Assembly (NCBI GenBank): GCA_016930955.1
Contig: JAFGFR010000208.1
Span: 1-12,482, forward strand
Origin: Victivallales bacterium
GTDB taxonomy: Bacteria > Verrucomicrobiota > Lentisphaeria > Victivallales > JAADHT01
Direction: 5' to 3'
Length of the DNA stretch: 12,482 bases
The position numbers and the translations under genes are program-made. The notes beneath the pieces are model-generated. The model was not told the DNA's origin, made no database searches, and saw only the letters and a program-made list of their open reading frames with translations. Below, in pieces: positions 1 to 7,000 of the stretch; within the stretch, counting starts at the first letter, position 1; the number at the start of each line of letters is the position of its first letter.

Positions 1-136
1 AAAGGGCGCTCCCGTGCCTGTCAATGACATATGGATAGCGGCGCAGGCAATCGAGAGGGGAGCCGTCGTTGTCACAAATGACCGACATTTCTCAAATATT
101 GCCGGCCTGAGGGTCTTCTATCCACATGTGATCTGA
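1..136 (+). CDS. PIN-domain protein (VapC-like RNase), C-terminal end only
   Basis: Reading from base 2, the last 44 codons end at TGA 134-136. They show the C-terminal half of a PIN domain: an ND-x-W-IAA-x-A segment followed by G-AVVVTNDRHF and a closing I-x-GL-x-V strand. PIN domains are Mg-dependent ribonucleases, most often the toxin of VapBC toxin-antitoxin pairs. The Asp in 'NDIWIAA' and the Asp in 'VTND' sit where the third and fourth metal-binding acidic residues of the family lie. The N-terminal part and any antitoxin gene lie outside the window, so membership of a VapBC pair is inferred. The stop codon lies inside the CRP-like palindrome at 127-142. Confidence 0.85.
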   Translation, partial: KGAPVPVNDIWIAAQAIERGAVVVTNDRHFSNIAGLRVFYPHVI

Positions 137-142
137 ATCACA
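127..142. promoter_or_regulatory. CRP/FNR-family operator candidate, TGTGA-N6-TCACA
   Basis: The sequence is TGTGATCTGAATCACA. Both half-sites match the E. coli CRP consensus exactly, and the centre is close to it as well. A half-site repeat (TCACACATG at 138-146 and again at 159-167) lies 21 bp downstream, two helical turns away. The site is upstream of the oxidoreductase gene starting at 254, about 70 bp before the likely transcription start, which fits activation from an upstream site. It also covers the stop codon of the PIN gene. Which regulator binds it in this organism is not known. Confidence 0.5.
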
Positions 143-173
143 CATGATATTATCAATTTCACACATGCAAAGC

Positions 174-202
174 TGCCTTACTTTAGCTTGCCATTGTATA
201 AT
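174..202 (+). promoter_or_regulatory. Putative promoter of the oxidoreductase gene
   Basis: A perfect TATAAT (197-202) has only a poor -35 element (TGCCTT, 174-179) at 17 bp. A strong -10 with a weak -35 below a CRP-like palindrome is typical of activator-dependent promoters. An alternative pairing is TTGCCA (188-193) with TATAAC (213-218), but its 19-bp spacer is long. The 5' leader would be about 45 bases. Confidence 0.4.
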
Positions 203-253
203 TTCAAGTTAATATAACACAATTGAAGTTTAATTGGCAATTTTGGAGGAGCA

Positions 254-1471
254 ATGAAGAAGCTGAACATCGGGGTTATCGGTGTGGGTGGCCGCGGGGC
301 ACTTGCCAGAAGTGCGCATCTTCCGTCGGAGGGATGCCGACTGGCGGCCGGCGCGGATGTGGACAAGAAGAGCCTCGAGGCTCTCCGCGAGTTCGCCGGC
401 AAGGATGTGTTCACCACGAATGACTACAGGAGACTTCTTGAGGTCAAGGACATTGACGCTGTCTTCATCGCATCTCCGGACTTCCTCCACGAGGAGCATT
501 GCGTTGCTTCGCTGGAAGCCGGGAAAGCCGTGTATCTCGAGAAACCCATGGCCATAACGATCGAGGGCTGCGACAGGATTCTCGAGACAGCCTACAATAC
601 CGGGTCGAAACTCTTCCTCGGCCACAACATGAGGCATTTCGCCTCGATACTCAAGATGAAGGAGATCATCGATTCCGGCATAATCGGGGATGTCCAGGCC
701 TGCTGGTGCCGCCACTTCATAGGCTACGGTGGCGACGCCTACTTCCGCGACTGGCATTCCGAGCGCAAGAACACCACCGGCCTTTTGCTCCAGAAAGGTG
801 CACACGACATTGATGTGATCCATTGGCTCATGGGAGCTTACACGAGATCTGTGGTCGGGATGGGTATGCTCTCGGTCTATGACAAATGCGAAAGGCGACC
901 CGAAGGGACTCCAGGATCGGCAAAGTGGGACAACACCCAATACCCGCCCTTGACACAGAAAGGCTTCTCGCCAGTGATAGACATCGAGGACCACAACATG
1001 ATCATGATGCAGCTTGATAACGGCTCGCAGGCATCCTATGTACAGTGCCACTATACTCCCGACTCGGAGAGGAACTACACCTTCATCGGCACGAATGGCA
1101 GGATAGAGAACGTCGGGGACAGCGGAAAGTGCGAGATACATGTCTGGACACAGCGGGGAGAAAGGAACAGTCCCGACATCGTTCACCATCTGAAACCTAT
1201 CGAGGGCACCCACGGGGGCTCGGACCCGGCGATCGTCAGGACCTTCCTCGACTTTGTCAGAAATGGGACCAGCACGAACACCTCCCCTGTAGCCGCAAGA
1301 TATTCCGTCGCCGTCGGGGTAATGGGGCATGCATCAATGAGAACAGGATGCCGGCTGAAAACAATTCCCAAACTGCCAGACAAGCTGGTCGAATATTTCA
1401 ACAACGGACAGAGCCAGCCTCGAGATACTGCGCCCCACGGGAAAATGAAGGTGGCACCGGCAATCGGTTGA
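254..1471 (+). CDS. Gfo/Idh/MocA family oxidoreductase
   Basis: This 405-residue protein is an NAD(P)-dependent dehydrogenase of the Gfo/Idh/MocA family, which acts on sugars, inositols and their derivatives. A Rossmann fold opens the protein: the beta strand NIGVIGVGGRG (residues 5-15) carries the dinucleotide glycine motif, and 'ASPDFLHEEH' (73-82) matches the family's (T/S)P-x-x-x-H segment. The hallmark EKPMA (96-100) supplies the catalytic lysine. 'KGAHDIDVIHW' (181-191) is the G-x-H-x-x-D-x-x-x-W motif with the catalytic His184. The C-terminal half is the substrate-binding alpha/beta domain. GGAGG at 245-249 precedes the ATG by 4 bases and fixes the start. There is no signal peptide, so the enzyme should be cytoplasmic. 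The substrate cannot be told from sequence. The gene stands alone, convergent to aspS, and may be under CRP-type control. Confidence 0.93.
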   Translation: MKKLNIGVIGVGGRGALARSAHLPSEGCRLAAGADVDKKSLEALREFAGKDVFTTNDYRRLLEVKDIDAVFIASPDFLHEEHCVASLEAGKAVYLEKPMAITIEGCDRILETAYNTGSKLFLGHNMRHFASILKMKEIIDSGIIGDVQACWCRHFIGYGGDAYFRDWHSERKNTTGLLLQKGAHDIDVIHWLMGAYTRSVVGMGMLSVYDKCERRPEGTPGSAKWDNTQYPPLTQKGFSPVIDIEDHNMIMMQLDNGSQASYVQCHYTPDSERNYTFIGTNGRIENVGDSGKCEIHVWTQRGERNSPDIVHHLKPIEGTHGGSDPAIVRTFLDFVRNGTSTNTSPVAARYSVAVGVMGHASMRTGCRLKTIPKLPDKLVEYFNNGQSQPRDTAPHGKMKVAPAIG

Positions 1472-1631
1472 GGAGAGCGGCGACGAGGACGGATTACGAG
1501 TAAATTCGAGTCGTCAACCACTATCGTCCCCGCCCTCGTTATCCCAAACAGACAGATTGAAACCCCTTCATCCTTCTAAATATGGTGCCACTTTGACTTC
1601 CAGGAGGTAATGATATCTGAGGTTGTCAGAA
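1472..1631. other. Convergent intergenic region with a dispersed GACGAG-rich element
   Basis: This is the 160-bp gap between the convergent oxidoreductase and aspS genes. I see no clear terminator with a T-tract in either direction. At 1481-1500 it holds a 20-bp GACGAG-rich element that recurs at 11444-11463 with 2 mismatches. A Shine-Dalgarno-like AGGAGG at 1602-1607 is not linked to a convincing gene. Confidence 0.5.
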
Positions 1632-3419
1632 TCAGGGAAGTAGATCTTCAGCAGGCTTCCTCATGACCTGAAGGTGAAGTTCCTTGAGCTGTCTGGACTC
1701 AACTTCTGATGGTGCGTTCATCATGAGATCCTGAGCCTGCTGGTTGAAGGGAAAGGCGATGACCTCGCGGATATTGGGCTCCCCGGCAAGAAGCATCACT
1801 ATGCGGTCAATCCCCGGTGCGATGCCGCCGTGTGGCGGGGCACCCAGCTTGAAAGCGCTTATCATGCCCCCGAACTTCTCGTCCACCGCGCTTTTCGCAT
1901 AGCCGGCGATCTCGAATGCCTTGTACATTATCTCAGGGCGGTGGTTTCTGATGGCACCGCTCGATAGTTCGATGCCGTTGCACACAATGTCGTACTGGTA
2001 GGCGAGGATATCGAGCGGGTCTTTGCCGAGCAGGTCGTCGATGCCTCCCTGAGGCATCGAGAAGGGGTTGTGGCTGAAAACGATCTCGCCTGTAAGCTCG
2101 TCCCTCTCAAACATCGGGAAGTCAACGATCCAGCAGAAACGGAAGACGCTCTCGTCAATAAGCTTGAGGCGCGTTGCAAGCTCGGTCCTCACATGCCCGC
2201 CGATCTCGCAGGCATTCTTCTCCTTGTCAGCCAAAAAGAACAGCACATCCCCGTCTTTGATTTCAGCTGCTGCCTTCAAGGCATCGAGCTCTTCTTTACT
2301 GAGGAATTTCGCTATCGGGCTCTTCGCCTCGCCTGATGCCCATATGATGTATGCCATCCCCTTCGCACCGACAGACTGCGCGAAGGCGATCATGTTGTCG
2401 TAGAAACTCCGTGGACTGTCGGCGATATTCCTTACAGCTATCGCCTTGACGGCACCCCCCTTCGCCACCACGGAGCTGAAGGCGTTGAACTCGCTGCCCC
2501 TGAAGATTTCCGAGACATCAACCATGTGCAGCGGATTTCGCAAATCGGGCTTGTCCGTGCCATATCTCGAGACCGCCTCCCGGTATGGTATCCTGACAAA
2601 GGGCGGCGCATCAGAAGACTTGAAAGAGAATTTCGAGAAGACAGCGTGCAACAAGCGCTCAACAACACCAAACACGTCATCCTGAGTGACAAAGCTCATC
2701 TCCATGTCGAGCTGGTAGAACTCCCCCGGGGACCTGTCCGCGCGGGCATCCTCGTCACGGAAGCAGGGGGCAATCTGAAAATAACGGTCAAAACCAGCCA
2801 CCATCAGAAGTTGCTTGAACTGCTGCGGAGCTTGGGGCAAAGCGTAGAATTTCCCCGGATGCAGACGGCTGGGCACAAGATAATCCCGTGCGCCTTCCGG
2901 GGAGCTGCTCGTCAAAATCGGGGTCTGATACTCTAGAAACCCCTCCCCTGACATTATCCTGCGGATCTCGAAGATCACCTCCGAACGCAGTCGTATGTTG
3001 TTGTGAAGCTTTTCGCGACGCAAATCGAGGAAACGGTATTTGAGCCTTAGATACTCAGGCGCCTGCTCCTCCACCGCAACCTGGAATGGCAGCACATCCG
3101 CCGGGCCAAGTATCTCCATCTGCCTCGCGGCAAGCTCCACCTCCCCGGTTGCGATCTTTTCGTTCACGGTCTCCGCAGAACGCGCGACAACCTCCCCTGT
3201 GAAACACAGCACCGTCTCGACACGCCAGTGGTCCGCCCCAGCGTAAAAGTCCATCTTGGGGTCTATAACCACCTGTGTCAACCCGTAGTGATCCCTGAGG
3301 TCTATGAAGACAATCCCGCCGTGGTCCCTTACCCTGTGAACCCAGCCGGAAAGCCTAACCTCCGAACCAATGTCCTCTTTGCGTATCTCGCCACAGTTAT
3401 GCGTCCTGTACATATGCAT
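1632..3419 (-). CDS. aspS: Aspartyl-tRNA synthetase (probably the non-discriminating Asp/Asn type)
   Basis: This is a full-length 595-residue class IIb synthetase, the usual size for bacterial AspRS. It activates aspartate with ATP and loads it onto tRNA-Asp in the cytoplasm. Residues 1-105 are the OB-fold anticodon-binding domain (LSGWVHRVRDHGG...DLRD). Motif 1 lies around 148-178. Motif 2 is FRDEDARADRSPGEFYQLDME (220-240). The GAD-type insertion of bacterial AspRS lies between motifs 2 and 3. Motif 3 is GIAPGIDRIVMLL (532-544). The 'SPGEFYQLD' and 'FPFNQQAQDLMMNAPSEV' wording resembles alphaproteobacterial-type enzymes as I recall them. A His in 'RDHGG' (33, or 31 counted from the third codon) replaces the Leu of E. 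coli AspRS, a feature of non-discriminating enzymes that also make Asp-tRNA-Asn. ATG codons 1 and 3 both compete as start. A GAGAG about 6 bases upstream favours the first. Confidence 0.97.
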   Translation of the reverse strand: MHMYRTHNCGEIRKEDIGSEVRLSGWVHRVRDHGGIVFIDLRDHYGLTQVVIDPKMDFYAGADHWRVETVLCFTGEVVARSAETVNEKIATGEVELAARQMEILGPADVLPFQVAVEEQAPEYLRLKYRFLDLRREKLHNNIRLRSEVIFEIRRIMSGEGFLEYQTPILTSSSPEGARDYLVPSRLHPGKFYALPQAPQQFKQLLMVAGFDRYFQIAPCFRDEDARADRSPGEFYQLDMEMSFVTQDDVFGVVERLLHAVFSKFSFKSSDAPPFVRIPYREAVSRYGTDKPDLRNPLHMVDVSEIFRGSEFNAFSSVVAKGGAVKAIAVRNIADSPRSFYDNMIAFAQSVGAKGMAYIIWASGEAKSPIAKFLSKEELDALKAAAEIKDGDVLFFLADKEKNACEIGGHVRTELATRLKLIDESVFRFCWIVDFPMFERDELTGEIVFSHNPFSMPQGGIDDLLGKDPLDILAYQYDIVCNGIELSSGAIRNHRPEIMYKAFEIAGYAKSAVDEKFGGMISAFKLGAPPHGGIAPGIDRIVMLLAGEPNIREVIAFPFNQQAQDLMMNAPSEVESRQLKELHLQVMRKPAEDLLP

Positions 3420-3465
3420 CGCCAGCTCTCAATTATTGTTGTTGTCCTGTCATTAACGAGCCGGT

Positions 3466-3493
3466 AACATAAGGCCTGAACCACTTAAATCAA
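3466..3493 (-). promoter_or_regulatory. Putative aspS promoter
   Basis: On the minus strand TTGATT (3488-3493) and TATGTT (3466-3471) are separated by 16 bp. Each matches 4 of 6 consensus bases. Transcription would start about 40 bases before the aspS start codon. The call rests only on motif match and position. Confidence 0.35.
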
Positions 3494-3613
3494 CACCCCC
3501 TCAACTAATTTTGACGTATGACTCTCCACGAATCTGAAAAGACATTGAGAATACTTTGAGCCAATTTCATCACAGATTCAGATACAAATCATTGCCATCA
3601 TCAGGATATACCG

Positions 3614-3641
3614 TTGAAAACAAATGATGTTGTGCTACGTT
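3614..3641 (+). promoter_or_regulatory. Putative promoter of the TPR-protein gene
   Basis: TTGAAA (3614-3619), a 16-bp spacer and TACGTT (3636-3641) preceded by an extended TGC give a sigma-70-like promoter, about 70 bp upstream of the start codon at 3716. A TATAAT at 3712-3717 overlaps the start codon itself and so cannot serve this gene. The rest of the 296-bp divergent gap (3420-3715) shows no RNA gene or clear hairpin. Confidence 0.3.
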
Positions 3642-3715
3642 TCTGCCGTCAAAAACAAGGTTAGCGTCAAAGAGATGCAGATCAATAATGAGCCAATGAC
3701 AATTCGGGGTATATA

Positions 3716-5764
3716 ATGAAAACTGATAAGTGGAGATTGATTTGCATTACAACCTGCCTCCTCACCGCGGCCTGTCTCGTTTTCTCGCAAGATGACGGGG
3801 GGAAGATCCGCAATTCGATCTTTGACATGCCTAAGCAGCATGAGGAGCTTACCCGCTATAGTCTGATGACCATAGCTGCCGCACGTGCAGGCAGGTTCGG
3901 GGAGGCGGAAAAAATCATCAGGCAGGCAGTGGCACTGTACCCAGATGCCAGCGTAACCCACTATAATCTGGCATGCATGCTTGCGTTGCAAGGCAAGACC
4001 GAGGATGCTTTAAATTCACTTGAGGAGTCAATAGAGAAGGGCTTCAGGGATGCCAGACACATCCGAGAAGACAACGATCTGTCTTCCTTGAGAGGCTGTC
4101 CCGAGTTCAAGAGCCTTATTGAGAAAGCCGAAAAGCTTTCCGTTAATAAGGAAGAGAAAATAATCCCCCCGGGAAAGATAAAGGATGGCATAGCCCTGAT
4201 ATCCGAAGCGAACACGATCTGGAACCCGAGCCTGGCGGTTTTCATGACTGCATTCGCCCCGCCCCCCGATTCTGTGAAGAAGGCTCCGGCTGTAAAGGGA
4301 TACGGGAAACTGGGCGACATGATACGGGCCTGGGTCAAGGACGGCAAAGCCGCAGGCAACTACGGGGACCTTTACGACAACCGTGACAACAAACATTCCT
4401 CTCTGGCATGTGAGAGATTCCCCCAATTGACAGCCACCGAGTATGCCCCCGAAGCAAAGGAGCGCAAACTCGATGTCGGACTCCAAAGTAGTTTCATATT
4501 TAACCGACCTACAATTGGAAACTCTTCGACAGCAATAACTTCAGGATGGATATGGCGCAGTTTGCCCCGACTTGCAATGGTCCGCGAAAGGGACATGGCC
4601 ATCTCCTCTGTCCATTACCGTTCAGGCCATCTTTATTTCTATCCCGAGCATCGCGATTATGATGAGCAGCACGGAGACCTCTTCCCGGCCAATCACCCAT
4701 ACCACATGATATCCCAGGGGTCTTCCGGGTCGGACAAGCCTTTCATGGAGGCCATAGCCTGCATACTGGCATCCTTCCAGCCAGAGACGAAGACTCGTCT
4801 CTATCAAACCGGCATGCTCATGCCGACTGTGCAGCTTGTTTTCAGACGGAATCTAAAGGAGGTTGAAAACGACGAGGATTATCTTTCAGGCAAGGCCCAT
4901 CCGGCAGTCTTTGAAAAGGGGAGTATTGACAACGAGAGAATGGCAATGGCGGCAAACTCCATCGTGGCGGATAACCTCCCGCCGGTTTCTGTCGTGCAGC
5001 TTCTCAGCTTCAAACCCGCCTTGGGCGGTGTCGAAATGATCGCCGAACCAAACAGCGAACTGCTGTTCCAAACCCCGCAGGCAATATCTCTGGTATTCCG
5101 CAGACTAGCCAAAACTTGGACGTTCGAGGTCACAGCCCAGGGAAGTGCCGATGTCGAGGGGAAGAAAGTCGAATACGCATGGCGTTTGCTTCAAGGCCCG
5201 CCGGACAAAGTGAAGATTGAGCCTGGCGGAAATGGATCCTCGGCAAAAATCACAGTATCATGGTTCACACCGTTTCCAATATCCCCCGGGTCGAACAAGA
5301 AGACGAGACGCATTGATATCGGCTGCTTCGTCAACGACGGCACGCAATGGTCACCTCCGGCATTCATAACTGTGGTCGCTTCTGCCAGGGAAGAAAGAAA
5401 ATACCATGAGGACGGGAAGATCGCCAGCGTCGACTATTCAGGCAACGCCGACATCTACGACGACCCGCTTGTCTTCCCGACACGCGAATGGAAAGACGAA
5501 TTCCATTACACCGATGACGGCGACTTGAAAGGCTGGACACGCACGGCAGGCAAAGAGAAGAAAGAGTATTCGCACCATGGCTTTCTTGTCGAGAGCACCG
5601 ATAAAATCGGCCGGCCATTGCTTGTCCGGCAAACAAGCTACCATCTGCCCGCGGACGACACCGGCAGGAGATTGCTGCCGCAAATCGGTGAAAAACTTTT
5701 CAAATACGTTTACCAGCACGACGGAGACTGGCAGGGGCAGCCTACCCCGGAGGACAAGAATTGA
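3716..5764 (+). CDS. Secreted TPR protein with PKD-like region, unknown function
   Basis: I do not recognise a named family for this 682-residue protein. An N-terminal Sec signal peptide is clear: basic MKTDKWR, a hydrophobic core ICITTCLLTAACLVF, and likely cleavage near Ser24. There is no good lipobox, so export to the periplasm or outside is likely. Residues 47-140 form TPR helices (YSLMTIAAARAGRFGEAEKIIRQAV..., then HYNLACMLALQGKTEDALNSLEESI), closed by the common 'DLSSLRGCPEFKSLI' end module. Residues 150-460 are a globular region with no catalytic motif that I can name. Residues about 465-555 resemble a PKD/Ig-like fold (GSADVEGKKVEYAWRLLQGPPDKVKI...AKITVSW). The C-terminus is rich in charged and aromatic residues. 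GGGG at 3706-3709 is a weak ribosome site 6 bases before ATG. An FHA gene follows 82 bp downstream in the same direction, suggesting an operon. Confidence 0.85.
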   Translation: MKTDKWRLICITTCLLTAACLVFSQDDGGKIRNSIFDMPKQHEELTRYSLMTIAAARAGRFGEAEKIIRQAVALYPDASVTHYNLACMLALQGKTEDALNSLEESIEKGFRDARHIREDNDLSSLRGCPEFKSLIEKAEKLSVNKEEKIIPPGKIKDGIALISEANTIWNPSLAVFMTAFAPPPDSVKKAPAVKGYGKLGDMIRAWVKDGKAAGNYGDLYDNRDNKHSSLACERFPQLTATEYAPEAKERKLDVGLQSSFIFNRPTIGNSSTAITSGWIWRSLPRLAMVRERDMAISSVHYRSGHLYFYPEHRDYDEQHGDLFPANHPYHMISQGSSGSDKPFMEAIACILASFQPETKTRLYQTGMLMPTVQLVFRRNLKEVENDEDYLSGKAHPAVFEKGSIDNERMAMAANSIVADNLPPVSVVQLLSFKPALGGVEMIAEPNSELLFQTPQAISLVFRRLAKTWTFEVTAQGSADVEGKKVEYAWRLLQGPPDKVKIEPGGNGSSAKITVSWFTPFPISPGSNKKTRRIDIGCFVNDGTQWSPPAFITVVASAREERKYHEDGKIASVDYSGNADIYDDPLVFPTREWKDEFHYTDDGDLKGWTRTAGKEKKEYSHHGFLVESTDKIGRPLLVRQTSYHLPADDTGRRLLPQIGEKLFKYVYQHDGDWQGQPTPEDKN

Positions 5765-5846
5765 CGCCGCCCCTGGTTATCGCAGGCATCGGCGGTGGAG
5801 GCTTAATCATTCAGTTTTGTCAACCCATCAGCACTCATGGAGAAAA

Positions 5847-6338
5847 ATGGCAATTAGCCTTGTATTATATCTGAACGGGGAGGATAAAGAGCAGAAGTTT
5901 GTTTTCGACTCACCCGGGCTGTACACCATCGGAAGGGATCCAGGATGCAGCCTTGTCATAACGAAATCGCAGGACAGGGCGGTATCGAGAGTCCACTGCA
6001 AGCTGCTGATCACCGACAAGGACGCATATCTGCGGGACATCGGCAGCAGAAACGGCACTTTTATCAACGGAACACCAATCGAGAACGGGGAGAAATTCAC
6101 GGATTCGCTATCCCCGCAACCGAGCGACAGACCTGTCAACACCGGCGACATCGTCAGGATCGGGAACAGCATATTCGATGCCGAGCTGAGGCGCGGCGGC
6201 GGCCTGAAGTCCTCCGGACAGAGCACCATTATCCTGCCGGCTTATGGATACTCCGGCCCCGATGCAAAAAATCGCGGCGACGACAGCGATGTTCTGATCC
6301 TGCCAAATACCCCAAAGTCTCTCGAACGCGCAGACTAG
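5847..6338 (+). CDS. FHA-domain protein
   Basis: This 163-residue protein is essentially one forkhead-associated domain plus a disordered tail. FHA domains bind phosphothreonine peptides and usually work with Ser/Thr kinases or secretion machines. The diagnostic residues are all present: IGR (28-30), SRVH (47-50), SRNGTFINGTPI (67-78) and the TGD turn before VRIGN (99-107). The tail (about 115-163) is rich in Gly, Ser and Asp and has no motif I recognise. The reading frame is open further upstream, but GGAG at 5839-5842 and the conserved first beta strand right after ATG 5847 fix this start. There is no signal peptide or membrane segment, so the protein should be cytoplasmic. Its 3' end lies antisense to the open reading frame of the purF remnant. 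A modest hairpin (TTCGT 6339-6343 with ACGAA 6351-6355) follows the stop codon. Confidence 0.88.
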   Translation: MAISLVLYLNGEDKEQKFVFDSPGLYTIGRDPGCSLVITKSQDRAVSRVHCKLLITDKDAYLRDIGSRNGTFINGTPIENGEKFTDSLSPQPSDRPVNTGDIVRIGNSIFDAELRRGGGLKSSGQSTIILPAYGYSGPDAKNRGDDSDVLILPNTPKSLERAD

Positions 6339-6716
6339 TTCGTTTCTCACACGAAATCTGCGCCAATGCCCGGCATCGGAAAGAGTGCCGTTGTGTGCCA
6401 GCGCAAGATGCCATCTGTCGAACTCCACCGCGAAGGGCTGCGCATTGACCACCGACGAGCTGCCGCTGGTGCTATACCTGACATGCCCGATTGCCATCGT
6501 CTGGCCCGGGGTTTTCCACCATTCCCTAGGCAGCTTGGAGAAGACGTCGCCGACGAGCCCCATGCCCTTGCGACATTCGCAGACACCCTGCCTTTTGAGG
6601 AAGATCCCCGCGCTCTCCTGTCCGCGGTGCTGGAGCGCGAAAAGCCCGAGCCTTGCCATCTCCGCCGCCTCGGCATGGTACGCGATACCGAAAATGCCAC
6701 ACGCCTCTCTGATCAT
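6108..6716 (-). pseudogene. purF: Truncated amidophosphoribosyltransferase (N-terminal glutaminase part of PurF)
   Basis: PurF performs the first committed step of purine synthesis, forming phosphoribosylamine from PRPP and glutamine. The first 115 residues are excellent PurF sequence: a short MIREA leader, the Ntn nucleophile Cys in ACGIFGI (6-10), LFALQHRGQESAGI (26-39), GHVRYSTSGSS (77-87), NAQPF (91-95) and LALAHNGTLSDA (104-115). Homology stops at about base 6372. From there the frame runs on, without resemblance to PurF, antisense through the FHA gene to a stop at 6108, giving 202 residues in all. The normal protein has about 450-500 residues. The rest of the glutaminase domain and the whole PRTase domain with its PRPP loop are missing. 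The intact motifs suggest recent truncation, possibly with a complete purF elsewhere. ATG 6716 is chosen because the catalytic Cys must lie near the N-terminus. The frame is open further upstream, but that extension lacks family features. Confidence 0.8.
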
Positions 6717-6783
6717 AGCCCCAACTTCTTTCTTTAGGTTGAATAACGCTCTCCCGCCGCAATACCCGCTGAAACGGCACCCT

Positions 6784-6812
6784 AATCTACATTTAACTTT
6801 CTGTTGATGCAA
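6784..6812 (-). promoter_or_regulatory. Possible retained purF promoter
   Basis: On the minus strand TTGCAT (6807-6812), a 17-bp spacer and TAGATT (6784-6789) lie about 70 bases upstream of the purF remnant's ATG. The motifs are moderate. If real, the fragment kept its own promoter and may still be transcribed, antisense to the end of the FHA gene. Confidence 0.25.
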
Positions 6813-6892
6813 GGGTGGTTTTGAAATTGGCTCCAGGATCATATCATATGTGTCGCACCCGACCCGCCACGGATTCAGAGCTGCTCTTCTGG

Positions 6893-6920
6893 TTGCATTT
6901 TCCATTTGCCGGTCTATATT
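6893..6920 (+). promoter_or_regulatory. Putative promoter of the secretion-like operon
   Basis: TTGCAT (6893-6898), a 16-bp spacer and TATATT (6915-6920) lie about 80 bp before the GTG start of the first GspF-type gene. This is the best sigma-70-like match in the gap between the divergent purF remnant and the operon. Confidence 0.4.
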
Positions 6921-7000
6921 CTGGTCATTGGAGCCAGTTTGGCTCATTGATCCAGAGTGTTTCACGGGCGAGGGTTTGTCTGGGGAGGCGGGAGGTTAAA

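Noticed and set aside
230..1330. Long (366-codon) open frame on the minus strand inside the oxidoreductase gene
   Set aside because: It is exactly antisense to a clear Gfo/Idh/MocA gene, has no family motif, and reflects the G/C-rich codon pattern of the plus strand.
1602..1663. AGGAGG followed by ATG 1610 and a 17-codon frame
   Set aside because: The spacing is only 2 bases, the frame runs antisense into the 3' end of aspS, and the peptide has no recognisable feature.
3712..3717. Perfect TATAAT just before the TPR-protein gene
   Set aside because: It overlaps the start codon, so a transcript from it would lack the start and ribosome site.
5577..5846. Upstream extension of the FHA frame into the TPR gene
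   Set aside because: It overlaps the end of a real gene in another frame. ATG 5847 has a ribosome site and leads directly into the first FHA strand.
6366..6807. Two plus-strand open frames across the purF remnant
   Set aside because: They lie antisense to convincing PurF sequence, with no ribosome site and no domain.
6815..7000. 62-residue N-terminal extension of the first GspF-type protein from ATG 6815
   Set aside because: There is no family similarity in the extension, whereas GTG 7001 has an ideal GGAGG 5 bases upstream and begins right before the T2SSF domain. The extension also contains the likely operon promoter.
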